Shown in pieces: positions 21,447 through 32,334 of a stretch of DNA of 64,000 nt. The position numbers were made by a program, and so were the translations under genes. Within the stretch, counting starts at the first letter, position 1. Every line of letters starts with the position of its first letter. The notes under the pieces are model-generated. The model saw nothing but the letters and a program-made list of their open reading frames with translations, had not been told where the DNA came from and ran no database searches. The DNA lies in the NCBI GenBank assembly GCA_003667245.1, contig RCNN01000009.1:62001-126000 (forward strand), read 5' to 3'. Origin of the DNA: Heterostelium multicystogenum (taxonomy: Eukaryota; Evosea; Eumycetozoa; Acytosteliales; Acytosteliaceae).

Positions 21447-24349
21447 TTATTTCTTAATGTTAATCATAAAGTTCATGAGTTTGGTTAGTGTGTTTCCTGA
21501 CATTGGGAAATCGATTTTACCAGCGAATAGAGTGAGTGCTTGTGCTCTTTCGTGGAGGTTTGAAAGTGTTTGTTGACGACCAGAGTACAATGACGATTGA
21601 GATGGTGCCATGAATACACTTGATGGTCCACCTGGCAGTGTGACGAGATTGCAGAGACGATCGATAATATCGATGGTGGCTTGTATGATCGATGAGAAGT
21701 TACGGGTGATGTGAGAGCTCAAGAAGCGGTAGTTGGCAACACAAGGCTCAACATCGGCTTCGGAACGAGGAATCAAACCAAGCTTATCTTGCAGATCAAG
21801 AGCATCTTGATACTTTTGACTATTATACAAATCAAAGAACTGACAGAGCTGTAACAATTGTTCAAATGCCAAATATGCCTGTTGCTCTGACTTGCTAATC
21901 TTGATCTGTAGCTGTTTATCATTGAATAACTCCATTCCAAACATATAAAGTTGTTCTAAATCGCATTGAAAAGTTGGTGAACATTAGTATAGCTACAAGT
22001 CAGACATCTAACTCTATTGATTATGCTATGTATATATACCTTTTCATCATTAGAATTGGATGTTGATTAAGGATGACATTCTGTTGTTGTAAAGCTCAAG
22101 TACACGTGCATATTCTTCGATGAGCAACCAGTAGGCAATGGCCGATTGGAGATTGTTCTTGTATTGGAATGTCAATGCGGTTTGCTCCATGATTCTACGC
22201 CATTGATCACGCTTGATAAACTCTGGTACCTTGAGCAAGTAACGTGCAAACTCAGTGTCGCCAGTGGATGTTACGATCAAATCGGAGATGCAGAGGTTTT
22301 GAATCTGCTCGTCTTCAATGAGGAGGTAGTAGTGCAGTGCCTCGACATTGTCAGTCTCAGTCGAGAATGTCTTTATATATTGGCGAATCATGGCAACGAG
22401 ATTCAAGACACCGTTGGATGGGTTGTAGATGTCGACACTGTCGATGACAGTTTGCTCTGGTTTGGGCATACGAATCAAACCGTAATGATTCAATGCCAAA
22501 GCATAGTGGAGTGCATCCTCTTGGTTTGTCAACGATAGATGTGCAATACCCAGCTCAAACTGACATGTCAACAAATGAATTTGGAACAAACACATATGGA
22601 TCGAATTGTATCTGTGAAGTAGTCTCATTGATTGCAACCTGTAGTGTTTGTAGAGAATAGGTCTGTAGTCTAATGAATGAAAGCTAAAATAGGAATGATA
22701 ATGTAAGTTGATCTTGTATGATAACTGCTTCTACGACTACTACTACTTACTCTCCACCAAATTAGATCCTGGATGAATGGGAATAGTATTTTATTGGAAT
22801 GTACATTGGTTGCATCGTTAGCCGAGAGTATATTGAACACTGCAATCTTAAAGTAGTCTTTGCTTTCATTTCTAATTATCTTATATTCTTGTGTCAATTT
22901 GTTCATTATTTCTTGTGGACTTTATGTATGTATGTAAGTATGTATGTAGTTGGTTAGTTTGAGATCCGCTGAAGCGGCATCATTAATTAGTTGATGGATA
23001 GTTACCATTTGTTGTCTTCTTTACGGTAGGTTGCTACGCTTCTGATGAGATCGCGGTATCTGTTTGGTATTTGTGATGCAATGTCAATGATTACTTGGTA
23101 GTAACCGGAACGAAGAGAATAGTAGATGATTGACCATACTGAGCAGTTTCGATAGTTGTCTTCTGGTGTGTCGATGGGTGGCTTCTGTACGTTTGACAAG
23201 ATATATGAAATGATCTCCTCCAACGGTGAAGATATGTTGCTGATGGTTGGTAGTTTGCTCTTGATAGTGTTGACAAACTGCTCTTCCAAGAATTGAATTG
23301 CTCTCTTGACTAGTTGATCTGTATTGTTGCTGTTGCTACTGCTGCTAGCGTTGAAGTTTGATGATCCAGATGCTGTTAGCTTCTCAATGAGCAACCAGAC
23401 GTCTTCAACGACCTGGCGATACTTGGTGACCTCAGCCAGCTGTGCATTCATGAGGTTCTCGACGAGTGGGTAGCGATCGTCGGATTTCTCGGCGATCAGC
23501 AGCTCGTATATAACCTCAGCATATGCACGCATCTTGTTCGACATTCGAGTGCGGTCTTCTGCACCGGAACGTCCAGACGCCGCCGAAGTTGCCGAGTAGA
23601 CCGACTGATTCATCATGCTGCTGTTGAAACCACCTGCATTCGACATAAACATGCTGCTGCCATTGCTGTATTGATTCGACGAAGAAGTCAACTGTAAAAT
23701 GGGTGAAGTCGATCGGTTTCGACATCATCAACGACTGCTGCTGTTGATCGAGTGGATATTGCTTGTGAATCTTGATGAAACGCTGACCAAGTGTCTCTTC
23801 GAGTTGCTTCTTGTCCTTGCTCCACTCGACAAGCGAAGCACGCTGATAGTTTTCATTGAACTCGCGTGTCGTCTTTTTCTGCACCTCGTGGATGGTACTC
23901 ATGATCATCGACTCAAACTCGGCCTTCAAGAACTGGTCTACGTCCGTGGGCACCTCGCGAACCTCGACAAACGAAGCTGGTGTGATATTCGACAATGACT
24001 CGCCAATTACATTTGGCTCGATATTATATCTATTGATCGCTTTCCTAGAGTATTATTGTAGTGGTAAGTAAGGTAAGTAGGGTAAGGTATGGTAGTGTCA
24101 GTTGTCAGATGTTCAGCTAGCTGTCTAGGATTGATCTGTTGCCATGATGAGGCATGCACCTGTACATACTGATATGAATCATTGTATAGTGTTGACTTTG
24201 AGCTTGTTATATCGTTCAATTGCTTTCGAGTATTCGCCAATCTCTTTGAGTGATCTATTTATATTGAATCCTTGGAATGTTGATTGAAATCTGTTTACAA
24301 GTTGACCAGACTTCTCAGCCAAATCACTAAAGTTCACTTCATTCGACAT
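21447..24349 (-). CDS. nup93: Nucleoporin Nup93 / Nic96 family
   Basis: Five exons (24170-24349, 23006-24044, 22751-22919, 22040-22683, 21447-21955) encode a largely helical scaffold nucleoporin of the inner ring of the nuclear pore. Family-like blocks are the N-terminal 'NFSDLAEKSGQLVNRFQSTF', 'ESLSNITPASFVEV...VDQFLKAEFESM', 'NCSVWSIIYYSLRSGYYQVI', 'DALHYALALNHYGLIRMPKP', 'VEALHYYLLIEDEQIQNLCI', and the C-terminal 'QTLSNLHERAQALTLFAGKI' that matches the end of animal Nup93. Frame changes are needed near 24245 (GG run), near 23695, at the 22751/22683 splice and near 22055. Summed exons come to about 845 residues, close to human Nup93 (819). Low-complexity Ser/Asn patches occur after residue 150. 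The fourth intron boundary is the least certain. Confidence 0.8.
22966..22977. repeat. GC-rich hairpin in a Nup93 intron
   Basis: CCGCTGAAGCGG forms a five-base-pair hairpin inside an otherwise AT-rich intron that also carries a (TATG)n tract at 22923-22949. Possible function unknown. Confidence 0.4.
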
Positions 24350-25445
24350 GTTGTGATTGATGGAATGGATTGATTGGTGGTTGGGTGGGTGGGTGGTGTT
24401 CAATATAACTAATCAAATTTGTATATATAGAGATACGATCAATCAACAACGCATTGAGCAAGAATCAGATTCCACAACAATGGAGGTTCGACTTTTTTTA
24501 TTTTTTCAACTTCAAAAAATTTGTGTTTAACTCAGTTGGCGGGTCTCTTAAATTCATTTTTTCATCCTCACTCATCCTTTATCACAAGATACCTGAAATT
24601 CCTGGTCTTTTATAAATAGATAAAAAGTACTCCTAATAGTTCAATATTAAACTCGAATAAACTTTCATGACCCATTCTATATAAAATGTTCTATTATCAA
24701 GAATAGTGTTACATTTTGAACTAAAGTCAATACTGTATTATTTTAAAGAGAAATGGTGAATTAGGACTAATTGGAAGGTTTAATAGGTTTGAACTAATAT
24801 TAATTACTATTGAAGATATTTACAAGAACCATCAACATTTATCAACTCCTTTATATTATAATTGTGTCGAAATTATTATGAAAGTAAATTTAGACTTTGA
24901 TACAGATATTTAGATATTATAATTAATCTTAAGTTAAAATCAAAAATGTATATCTAATCTAATCTATTATTTATTTGATTTAAAATCAATCTTTTTACTG
25001 TAAATATATATTATGTTTATTTCATCTCATCTATCTATTAGTGGGTAACTGCAATAGTTAGTGTTGTTAAATTTTTAATTTATATGAATAAAATACAATT
25101 CAACCTAATATTAAGTTTATCTATTCTAAACGATTTTTGATAACTATAAGTGTTAAATATTGGTCTATCCATTAATGATACAGAAAATATGATAAAGATT
25201 AAAGTTGATTCTGATCATTTAGATTCTTTCATCTTAATAGATTGGATTCGTGTATTTAATTGTATACTACAAATATTATTATTATTATTCTTATCATCAT
25301 ATAACAAACTTAACAATAATATTTTAATGTTTAAAAAAACAAAGTATTTATATCTTACCTACAAATAATTCCAAATCATTTTAATTTTATTTCCAAATCC
25401 CAATATATATATATATATTTATAAAATACTATAAAATATCACAAA
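24350..25445. other. AT-rich intergenic region, divergent promoters
   Basis: About 1.1 kb between the Nup93 start and the start of a small secreted protein. It is very AT-rich with homopolymer runs and no supported gene. A (TA)n run at 25404-25420 lies just upstream of the next ATG. Confidence 0.55.
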
Positions 25446-25838
25446 ATGATTAAATCAATTGGATTAATATTGGTTATTTTCTTTATAATAAATGTTTATT
25501 GTGATACCAAACTCCAATGTTTTCCAAAATCCGAAATAAAGGATCCAGTTTTGATGGAAGTTGAAATTGTTAAGAATAAGCATAAGGCAGTGTTCCTTGG
25601 ATCAACATGCTACCAAACAATCAACCACACCATCAACTATGTTATTGCTGTAGACAAGCCAGTCATTGATAATACATTCCCATTGAACTCTACTTTTATT
25701 ATCGAGAAATACACTGTAAGCAAAGTAGATGACAAAAACAAGAGAACACCAATTGCCACTGGAAATGGATTTGCCTACCTTCAACATCCAAAACCAAGTT
25801 ATTACATCGTCAGTATCAAGGATAGCAAATTTAAATAA
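25446..25838 (+). CDS. Small secreted protein, unknown
   Basis: A 130-residue intron-less protein with a clear signal peptide ('MIKSIGLILVIFFIINVYC') and no other hydrophobic segment. The mature part contains two Cys ('LQCFPKS', 'GSTCYQT'), Asn-glycosylation motifs (NHT, NST) and a beta-rich pattern, with a Lys-rich middle ('VDDKNKRTPI'). The A-rich context of the start and clean codon use support a real gene. I do not recognise the family. Its neighbour on the other strand is also a secreted protein, with convergent 3' ends 166 bp apart. Confidence 0.65.
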   Translation: MIKSIGLILVIFFIINVYCDTKLQCFPKSEIKDPVLMEVEIVKNKHKAVFLGSTCYQTINHTINYVIAVDKPVIDNTFPLNSTFIIEKYTVSKVDDKNKRTPIATGNGFAYLQHPKPSYYIVSIKDSKFK

Positions 25839-26004
25839 AACCAATGACAAATAGATTAGATAGAATGTCTATCATCTAGTGCTTTGTAAATAAATCTAAA
25901 TTTCAACAGACATGTCCAAACCATAGATGTTGTAGTATTTGTTGTTGAGAGTTGGAGTAGTTTAAATAAATTCGGAGTGGTGGTTGTTGGTATAGTTTAT
26001 TAAT

Positions 26005-27174
26005 TTAGACATTGGTGAAATATCCCATGGAAAGAATGTTGGTATCGGCAACCTCAGAGTTGACGATCATGGTTTGCAAGTCCAAAGTGACGAAATTGAG
26101 GTTATCACCGCTGAAGTTAACGTTGGCAAAAACATTATCTTGGTGAGCAGCATGTGAAACGATGGTGGCACCCATGGATGGTCTGAAGACACCCAATGGC
26201 TTAACTGCTCCAGTGGTGACATCGATTTGAACATAATCATCTCCAATGTTGTTAGCAGCATCGCTAAACTTGGCAGCTCCAATTAAAATATCCATAGATG
26301 GAACGTATAATAAGTTGAATGGTCCACCAATAATATCTAGTAAATTATTACAATACTATTAGTTGGTATGAAAAGGCAGGAGTCGAACATACGATACTTA
26401 CTTGATGGGAATGAAAGCTCGATGCTATTTTGTAATTGACCAGAACGAGTGTCGTAGCTGTTCATGCTGATAGATTGTCCGGACAATGATCCATAAACAA
26501 AGTAGTATGAGTGGTTGAATGGGGAGAGTCCAGATGAGATGTAGGTACCCTGGATGGTGTCGTAGATATCGTATGAGGCGGAGGCTGGGTCCATTTCTCC
26601 GACCATCCAAGTGTTGTTTTGTGCACCAGCAAGTACACACTTCAATGAGTTGACATCACTGTCGTATTTAAGACCGTATGGTGTTGCTCCTGGAGCAATA
26701 TCGGCAAAGTAGATAACTTTGTTGGTTGCAACATTGACTGTCACTAAAAATTTGCTCTATAATTTCAGAGTAAAGTGATCAAGTATTAATATTTGCTTCA
26801 TATAACTAAAACTATGACGTCTCCTATCCTGAGGTCTTGTGAATCTATGATATATACATTTGTGGTTGGATAATTTAATACAAAAGTGAATACACTTGTG
26901 AAGTTGTTCATGGCAGAGTTACTTGGAATCCAATTGGAGAAAGATGGGAATTCTAATTTCATTGTGACATCACCTAAAAGATATTATTATTAAAATTTAA
27001 ATTAATATGCTAAAGCTATAAGGAGTAGTATCTATGAGTGTCAATTGTCCTACCTGTTCCTGTATTGATGAGACCAAAGTTGGCTTCGGAAGATGCATCC
27101 CAAACACCATAGAGATTGGCATTAACCAATGCCAATGCACTCAAAACAGCAAATACGGAAACTAAATATTTCAT
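26005..27174 (-). CDS. Secreted protein, propeller-like, dictyostelid type
   Basis: Four exons (27054-27174, 26896-26973, 26402-26743, 26005-26336) give 290 residues without any frame correction. A signal peptide 'MKYLVSVFAVLSALALVNA' leads into a protein with repeated motifs of the type 'VNVATNKVIYFADIAPGATP', 'YGLKYDSDVNSLKCVLAGA', 'DIIGGPFNLLYVPSMDILI' and 'VQIDVTTGAVKPLGVFRP'. Such Gly/Asp-turn beta repeats suggest a beta-propeller-like secreted domain; I know no functional name. The second exon's donor (gtgtat at 26895) is less typical; it was chosen because it alone keeps the frame and joins 'NNF' to 'TVNVATNK'. No membrane segment follows, so the product is probably secreted. Confidence 0.7.
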
Positions 27175-27491
27175 TGTATCCAAATATATAAAATTTTAAA
27201 ATAATAGGTAGATAGATTAAGAAATGGTTAGATTTGTTTAATACTGGTTGAGAGGACGGATTTCCATGACGAAAATTAAAAAATAAAAAAATTAAATAAA
27301 ATCACTATTTCAAGTGGAAATTGGGAGCCAAGCTTACCCCCATTTAAGATAAGTTTGATCAAACTTATGAATGAAAAATATCTAAACATTTTAGCTCAAA
27401 AAAAAAAAAACTATCCGTAAAAAAAAAATCTTTTTGGAATTGTAATGTAAGAAGCTATGCTTTCCTTTCTGGATCAGAAAGTTATTATTTA

Positions 27492-28667
27492 TTACTTTTT
27501 GTTGAACACATATCTATGTGTGCAAATATGGAAATGTTCTGGATAGTTCTCTAGGTTGCGTAAAAGGATGTCGTGTGAAAACTCGAGTCCTAGTCCATTC
27601 ATTTCTTCGATGCAGAGGTCTTTCACATCTGGATAGAAACTGGCAATAATGCGTCTTAGTGTCACATGGTTGATGACCATCTTGAACAGAGTAAGGGGAA
27701 GTCCTGCATCGGTGAAGTTGGTTCTTGGACGGCTGTAGTAGTCTAGCCCTTGTCCCTTTGGCTCTATCTTCTTGTGTTGAATGGTGTCCTCCAAGGTGGT
27801 GAGGAATCGTAGACGAGGAATAACTTCGACCCATGGCAGTGTCAAGCCAATCCTGAGATGAGTAATGGCCAGTGTATCTTCATTGAATATTTGGAAGAAT
27901 ACAGGTTGCATATCGAATGTGTAGTGCAAAGTAATTGTCGTTAAACCAAGCGAATTGATGGGCTGGACTGGACAGTCCTTAATGGAATTTTCAGGAAAGT
28001 ATCTTTTTCTAAAATCGGTACCTTCCAACTCGCCAATATGGCGGAGTTGGTAATGAAATTCTGGATTCATATTCTCATAGAGATCGGATACATACATGAA
28101 ACTAATGACTAGCTTTTTGAAGGGATGGTCAATTGAACGATAGAAGAGCTGCAAATGTTCTCTTGTGATTGAACGGTGGTTTAAGTAGGTAAACTTGATA
28201 AGGGACTTGCATTTTGCCAACGGAATGATTTCGGCGATCGGTAGAAAGAGATAGGTCAGTTCAATTGAGGTGATGTTGCTCATGAGGATGAGTGAGTTTC
28301 TGAATGCATTGACAGGAGAAAGGGGGTTAGGTCGATCACTACGAGCAACCAACTTTCGGATGGAAGCGCAAATTTCAGTTTTGAATGGTGTAATCTCGTT
28401 GGCAAAAGGCGTGAGATTATCACTGAAAAAAGCAATCGACTCTACTTTCTTGATTGGATTAAGAGGATTGTTAAATGCTCTCTCAAGCTGATAGCAATTG
28501 ATATTTTTGATACTGGTGAACCAATGACAAACTATATCGTGGAACTGTTTATTTAAAGAGGTGAGTACCAATGCCGATTTATATCTTTTCTTTTGATTCG
28601 AATCCTGTAGACATATGTTCCAACATATTCTTAGAATCTCTATTATTACAACATCTGGTAATTTCAT
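27492..28667 (-). CDS. F-box-like dictyostelid protein
   Basis: A single-exon 391-residue protein. The N-terminus 'LPDVVIIEILRICWNICLQD' followed by 'LVLTSLNKQFHDIVCHWF' is the usual F-box-like start of large dictyostelid families in which later parts form irregular leucine-rich repeats. The rest contains such units ('SNITSIELTYLFLPIAEIIP', 'LGLTTITLHYTFDMQPVFF', 'DTLAITHLRIGLTLPWVEVI'). No zinc finger or kelch motif is seen. A role as an SCF adaptor is possible by analogy only. The ATG at 28667 is followed directly by the F-box-like region, so the start is well supported. The 317-bp spacer to the next gene on the left shows an A-run pair at 27403-27430 but no gene. Confidence 0.65.
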   Translation of the reverse strand: MKLPDVVIIEILRICWNICLQDSNQKKRYKSALVLTSLNKQFHDIVCHWFTSIKNINCYQLERAFNNPLNPIKKVESIAFFSDNLTPFANEITPFKTEICASIRKLVARSDRPNPLSPVNAFRNSLILMSNITSIELTYLFLPIAEIIPLAKCKSLIKFTYLNHRSITREHLQLFYRSIDHPFKKLVISFMYVSDLYENMNPEFHYQLRHIGELEGTDFRKRYFPENSIKDCPVQPINSLGLTTITLHYTFDMQPVFFQIFNEDTLAITHLRIGLTLPWVEVIPRLRFLTTLEDTIQHKKIEPKGQGLDYYSRPRTNFTDAGLPLTLFKMVINHVTLRRIIASFYPDVKDLCIEEMNGLGLEFSHDILLRNLENYPEHFHICTHRYVFNKK

Positions 28668-29194
28668 TTAATCTAAATTTGTTTGTGGAGGTCTCCAAGT
28701 TTATGATCATTATAAAAACGAAAGATTCGTTTCGAAAATCAAGAAAAAATATCAAAAATGACAAAACTCCTATGGATCTCTTTGAAATAACCGACAAGAT
28801 CAGGATAAAAAAGTAGATTTACCATTTTCCTCTTAATAAGATATATGTGGAAACTTTTAGATTCCAAGAAAATAAATAGAGATATCTCTTAAATCTTTAT
28901 ATCTTTGGATCATAACATGATTGACCAGAATATTATCAATATTAATGTCAGCCAGTAGTTGTGAGTATTTTCAAGTTGTCTCTTAAATGTCAGTCTGATG
29001 GACAGTCTGGGCATCAGATGTGGAGCGTGCAACTGGAATTCCATATCATCATTAAGTCACCAAAAAAGTGTTTTTTTTGTGGTAAAAATAAAAAATGATG
29101 AGAAGAAGGTGTTTAAATGTCAGATTGTTTGAATATACAAAGTAGACGACAGCTTGACATAAAATAAGTTAAGACAACACTGTATATAGATAGT
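28668..29194. other. Divergent intergenic region
   Basis: About 530 bp of AT-rich sequence between two divergent starts; it should hold both promoters. No other feature is seen. Confidence 0.5.
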
Positions 29195-29492
29195 ATGGCA
29201 ATCGCAGATATAGTTCACAAGACAATCACAGGTACCTTGGTGTTGGTTACCGTTGTTGGTATTGGTTATATAGGTATCGGTACTGCCGATGTATTGGAGA
29301 GAAGAAAAGTAAGAAAGACCTGACAGTCCCCATACTTGCATTCATTCAACAACAGTATACTGATATCATTTTCCTACATTTCATCAATAGAAACGTGCTG
29401 CACTACAAGAACAACAAGTAAATGAATTTTTTGAACAACAAACCAAGTTGAGACAACAAGCAGCTGCAAAGAAAGAACAGGATGACGATTAA
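29195..29492 (+). CDS. cox14: COX14-like single-pass mitochondrial microprotein
   Basis: Two tiny exons (29195-29308 and 29391-29492, gtaaga donor, caatag acceptor) encode 71 residues. The N-terminal part 'ADIVHKTITGTLVLVTVVGI' contains one membrane segment and is followed by 'ADVLERRKKRAAL' and a Gln/Lys-rich coiled tail ending in acidic residues. The layout (short N-terminus with a D-x-x-H-K/R-x-T motif, one transmembrane helix, RR-K stretch, charged helix) resembles the COX14 family, assembly factors of cytochrome c oxidase in the mitochondrial inner membrane. Small size makes homology weak, so this is a tentative call. Phase-0 splicing and a Dictyostelium-style intron support that the gene is real. 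It is too short to stand out as a single open frame. Confidence 0.6.
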
Positions 29493-30423
29493 AACTAATA
29501 CATCGAATTTAGAAAATAATATAATATAATATAATATAATACAACAAACAACAATATTAAATCAAATGAATCAAATGAAATTGTAGATAGAAATAAAATC
29601 ATTATCATATTATAAAAAATAGAACATATACACATATGTATGTTTGAATGTATCAAGTAACAGCAACAGTAGCAGCCAATAGTAGTGTTATCTTCACCAG
29701 TAACGTTCGAAATCTATTATCTATTATAGTATTTACTATAGTGACCTATAAATAGTAGAAGTAGTAGTCGTAGTTGTCGTAGTTGTAGTAGAAGTAGTTA
29801 TCGTCTATTGTCGTAGTAGTCGTAGTAGTAGTAAGAATACAGCTTGAGTGATATTTAAAACAATATCAGACCTAACCCAATTTCAATCGTATTTTACAAT
29901 TGAAGTGATTGATAATGACGACAACCACTACAACTACTACTCATTTAATACAACTAATCATACTAATAATAATAATAATACTAATAATGTTATTGAATTA
30001 TAACAATAGTTATGTGATTGAAATTCTTTGTTTTGGTGACAGCCAAACACAACAATCACATAACGAAAACTAAACCAAACTAAAAAAGGTTGAATCTAGT
30101 GAAGATAATAATTACTGATGATTAAAATGGAAAAAATTTTAGTCTTGTTGGATCGGATCATTATTGTCAGACAGATATTTTATATTAACCCTCCCCACAC
30201 AAATAATTAATACTATCCATTTAGAAGACTAAGAAATATATATATATATATATATTATTCTAAATAAGTATATATATATTTGTATAGTTCATTAGTTACT
30301 GATTGATTGATTGATTGATTGATCGATCGATCGATTGCTAGATAGATAGATAGATAGATAGATATATAAATATATAGTATATTCATATTTGTTTCTTTCT
30401 TGTCGAATAAAAGAAAAAAAGAG
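29493..30423. other. AT-rich intergenic region with simple repeats
   Basis: About 930 bp. It carries (ATAAT)n at 29517-29540, a degenerate GTAGTC/GTAGAA trinucleotide tract at 29755-29831, (AAT)n near 29967-29987, a (TA)n run at 30238-30254, and the tetranucleotide block listed next. No gene is seen. Confidence 0.55.
30299..30365. repeat. (GATT)n-(GATC)n-(GATA)n microsatellite
   Basis: Six GATT units run into GATC units and then into GATA units, ending about 60 bp before the M20 peptidase start. It is a typical dictyostelid intergenic microsatellite. Confidence 0.85.
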
Positions 30424-32145
30424 ATGGCAGGTGGTAGAAAGAAAATTCGCACAGGTAGTGCATTGGTGAAAACCGTCATCTTTAGAGTGATCCTTTTGGT
30501 GCTCAGTATCATCGCTTACAATACAGTGACTTTCACTTCGAAGCAACCTAATGTGGAGCTTCTCGAGAAAGACCATGTCGACTCTTACTCTGCTTTGTCC
30601 GCTAGACAGTTGGCTGCAAGATTGGCGGATGCTATCAAGTTCAAAACAATCTCCTATGCTAATCCCAATGACATCGACTATGAGGAATTCCTCAAGTTAC
30701 ATAGATTCTTGGAAAAGACATTCCCAAAGACTTTCAAATATCTCGACGTCGAGGTCATCAATACATACTCGCTGCTGTTCAAGTGGCAAGGAAGCGACAC
30801 TGATTTGAAGCCAATCATGCTTGCTGCACATATGGATGTCGTTCCAATCACCAACCACGACCACTGGACTCACCCACCATTTGAAGGTGTGCTGGACAAC
30901 GAGTACATCTGGGGACGTGGCACCATGGATGACAAGCTTGTGGTCATGGGAATACTCGAGGCAATAGAGGATATGATTACCCAAGGATTCCGACCACAGC
31001 GTACAATCTATTTGGCATTTGGACATGATGAAGAAATTGGTGGATCAGCTGGAGCCAAACACATTGCCAAGCATCTCATGGCAAGAAATGTTCAATTCGA
31101 ATACATCCTCGACGAAGGACTGCTCATTATCACACCACCAGTGTTCCCTGGTGTAAACAAGCCAATTGCCACCGTTGGAAATACTGAGAAAGGATTCCTT
31201 ACTGTCGAGCTCACCGTCACCACTGAAGGTGGACACTCATCAATGCCACCAAAGAACACTGCAATTGGTATCCTCTCGTCTGCTATTGCCAAGTTGGAAG
31301 CCAATCCAATGAAGACCCAATTCAAAGAAGTTGCAAATCTCTTGGACTTCGTAGGTCGTGAGGCATCCTTACTCTACAAAATCGTGTTTTCCAACATCTG
31401 GTTATTCCGTCCAATAGTCTCAATGGCACTTTCCAACAAACCAAGTTTAGATTCACTTCAAAGGTAATTAATTAATTCAAAACGGCCATTATATTATATC
31501 CACTTAATCTAACTTGTTGGACATACTCTACAATAGAACAACAACAGCGGTAACAATGTTCAACAGTGGAACTAAACCAAATGTTTTGCCATATACTGCT
31601 AATGCAACTTTGAACTTTAGAATTTCGCCATCCAACACAATTGAGGATGTATTAGCTCATATTAAGAACACTATTCAAGATGATAGAAGTAGGTACACTC
31701 AGAATGACTCATTGTTTACCACAGATTATTGATATAGATTATGTCTATTATAGTTAAAATCGTTGAGATTGAATCGACAAAGCCAGCACCTGTCTCACCA
31801 ACCGATACAGCATCATTTAAATTACTACAATCAACTATCCTTCAAGAATTCCCTGATATCATCGTGGCACCTGCAGTCATGGTTGCAAATACCGACACCA
31901 GATGGTATTGGGATCTAAGGTAAATAGTCTTCATTATGGAACGAATGTTCCAATTGACAAACAAGACCATCTAACATTGTTTTCAATACAGTCCAAATAT
32001 CTATAGATTCTGTCCACAAATACTCTCGAACAGCGATTTAACAAGATTCCACGGTATCGATGAAAGACTATCAATTGAAAACTATAGACAGGTAGTCGAC
32101 TTTTACTACCATCTCATCAGAAATGGCGATGGTAAACTACAATAA
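30424..32145 (+). CDS. Membrane-anchored M20 peptidase (PM20D1 / carboxypeptidase S-like)
   Basis: Four exons (30424-31463, 31537-31688, 31754-31919, 31992-32145) join without correction to 503 residues. A signal anchor 'VIFRVILLVLSIIAYNTVTF' near residues 20-40 precedes the M20 metallopeptidase domain. Metal ligands are visible in 'AAHMDVVPI', 'GRGTMDDKLV', 'FGHDEEIGG', the Asp/Glu of 'ILDEGLL', and the final His in 'RFHGIDERLS'; the dimerisation-domain His is in 'EGGHSSMPP'. The gene resembles animal PM20D1 (N-acyl amino acid synthase/hydrolase) and yeast vacuolar carboxypeptidase S, which share this layout. Either a secreted/lysosomal amidase or carboxypeptidase is likely. The upstream in-frame codons before ATG 30424 have no ATG. 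Confidence 0.88.
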
Positions 32146-32334
32146 TAATAAATTAGAGTGTTACATATAAGTTTATATACAATAGATATCAGGAGATATA
32201 TCTATTATATTTATCGATTTATTTATAATTTATTGTTTAATATAATTATAATAAAGGTTGTATAAGTTATATTGTAATAGTGTAGGTATGTTGTTGTTAA
32301 GGCTAATAGTAATGTTGCTAAGTTTGGTGTTTGA

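Noticed and set aside
25150..25368. 72-codon open frame upstream of the small secreted protein
   Set aside because: AT-rich chance frame with no signal, domain or good start context.
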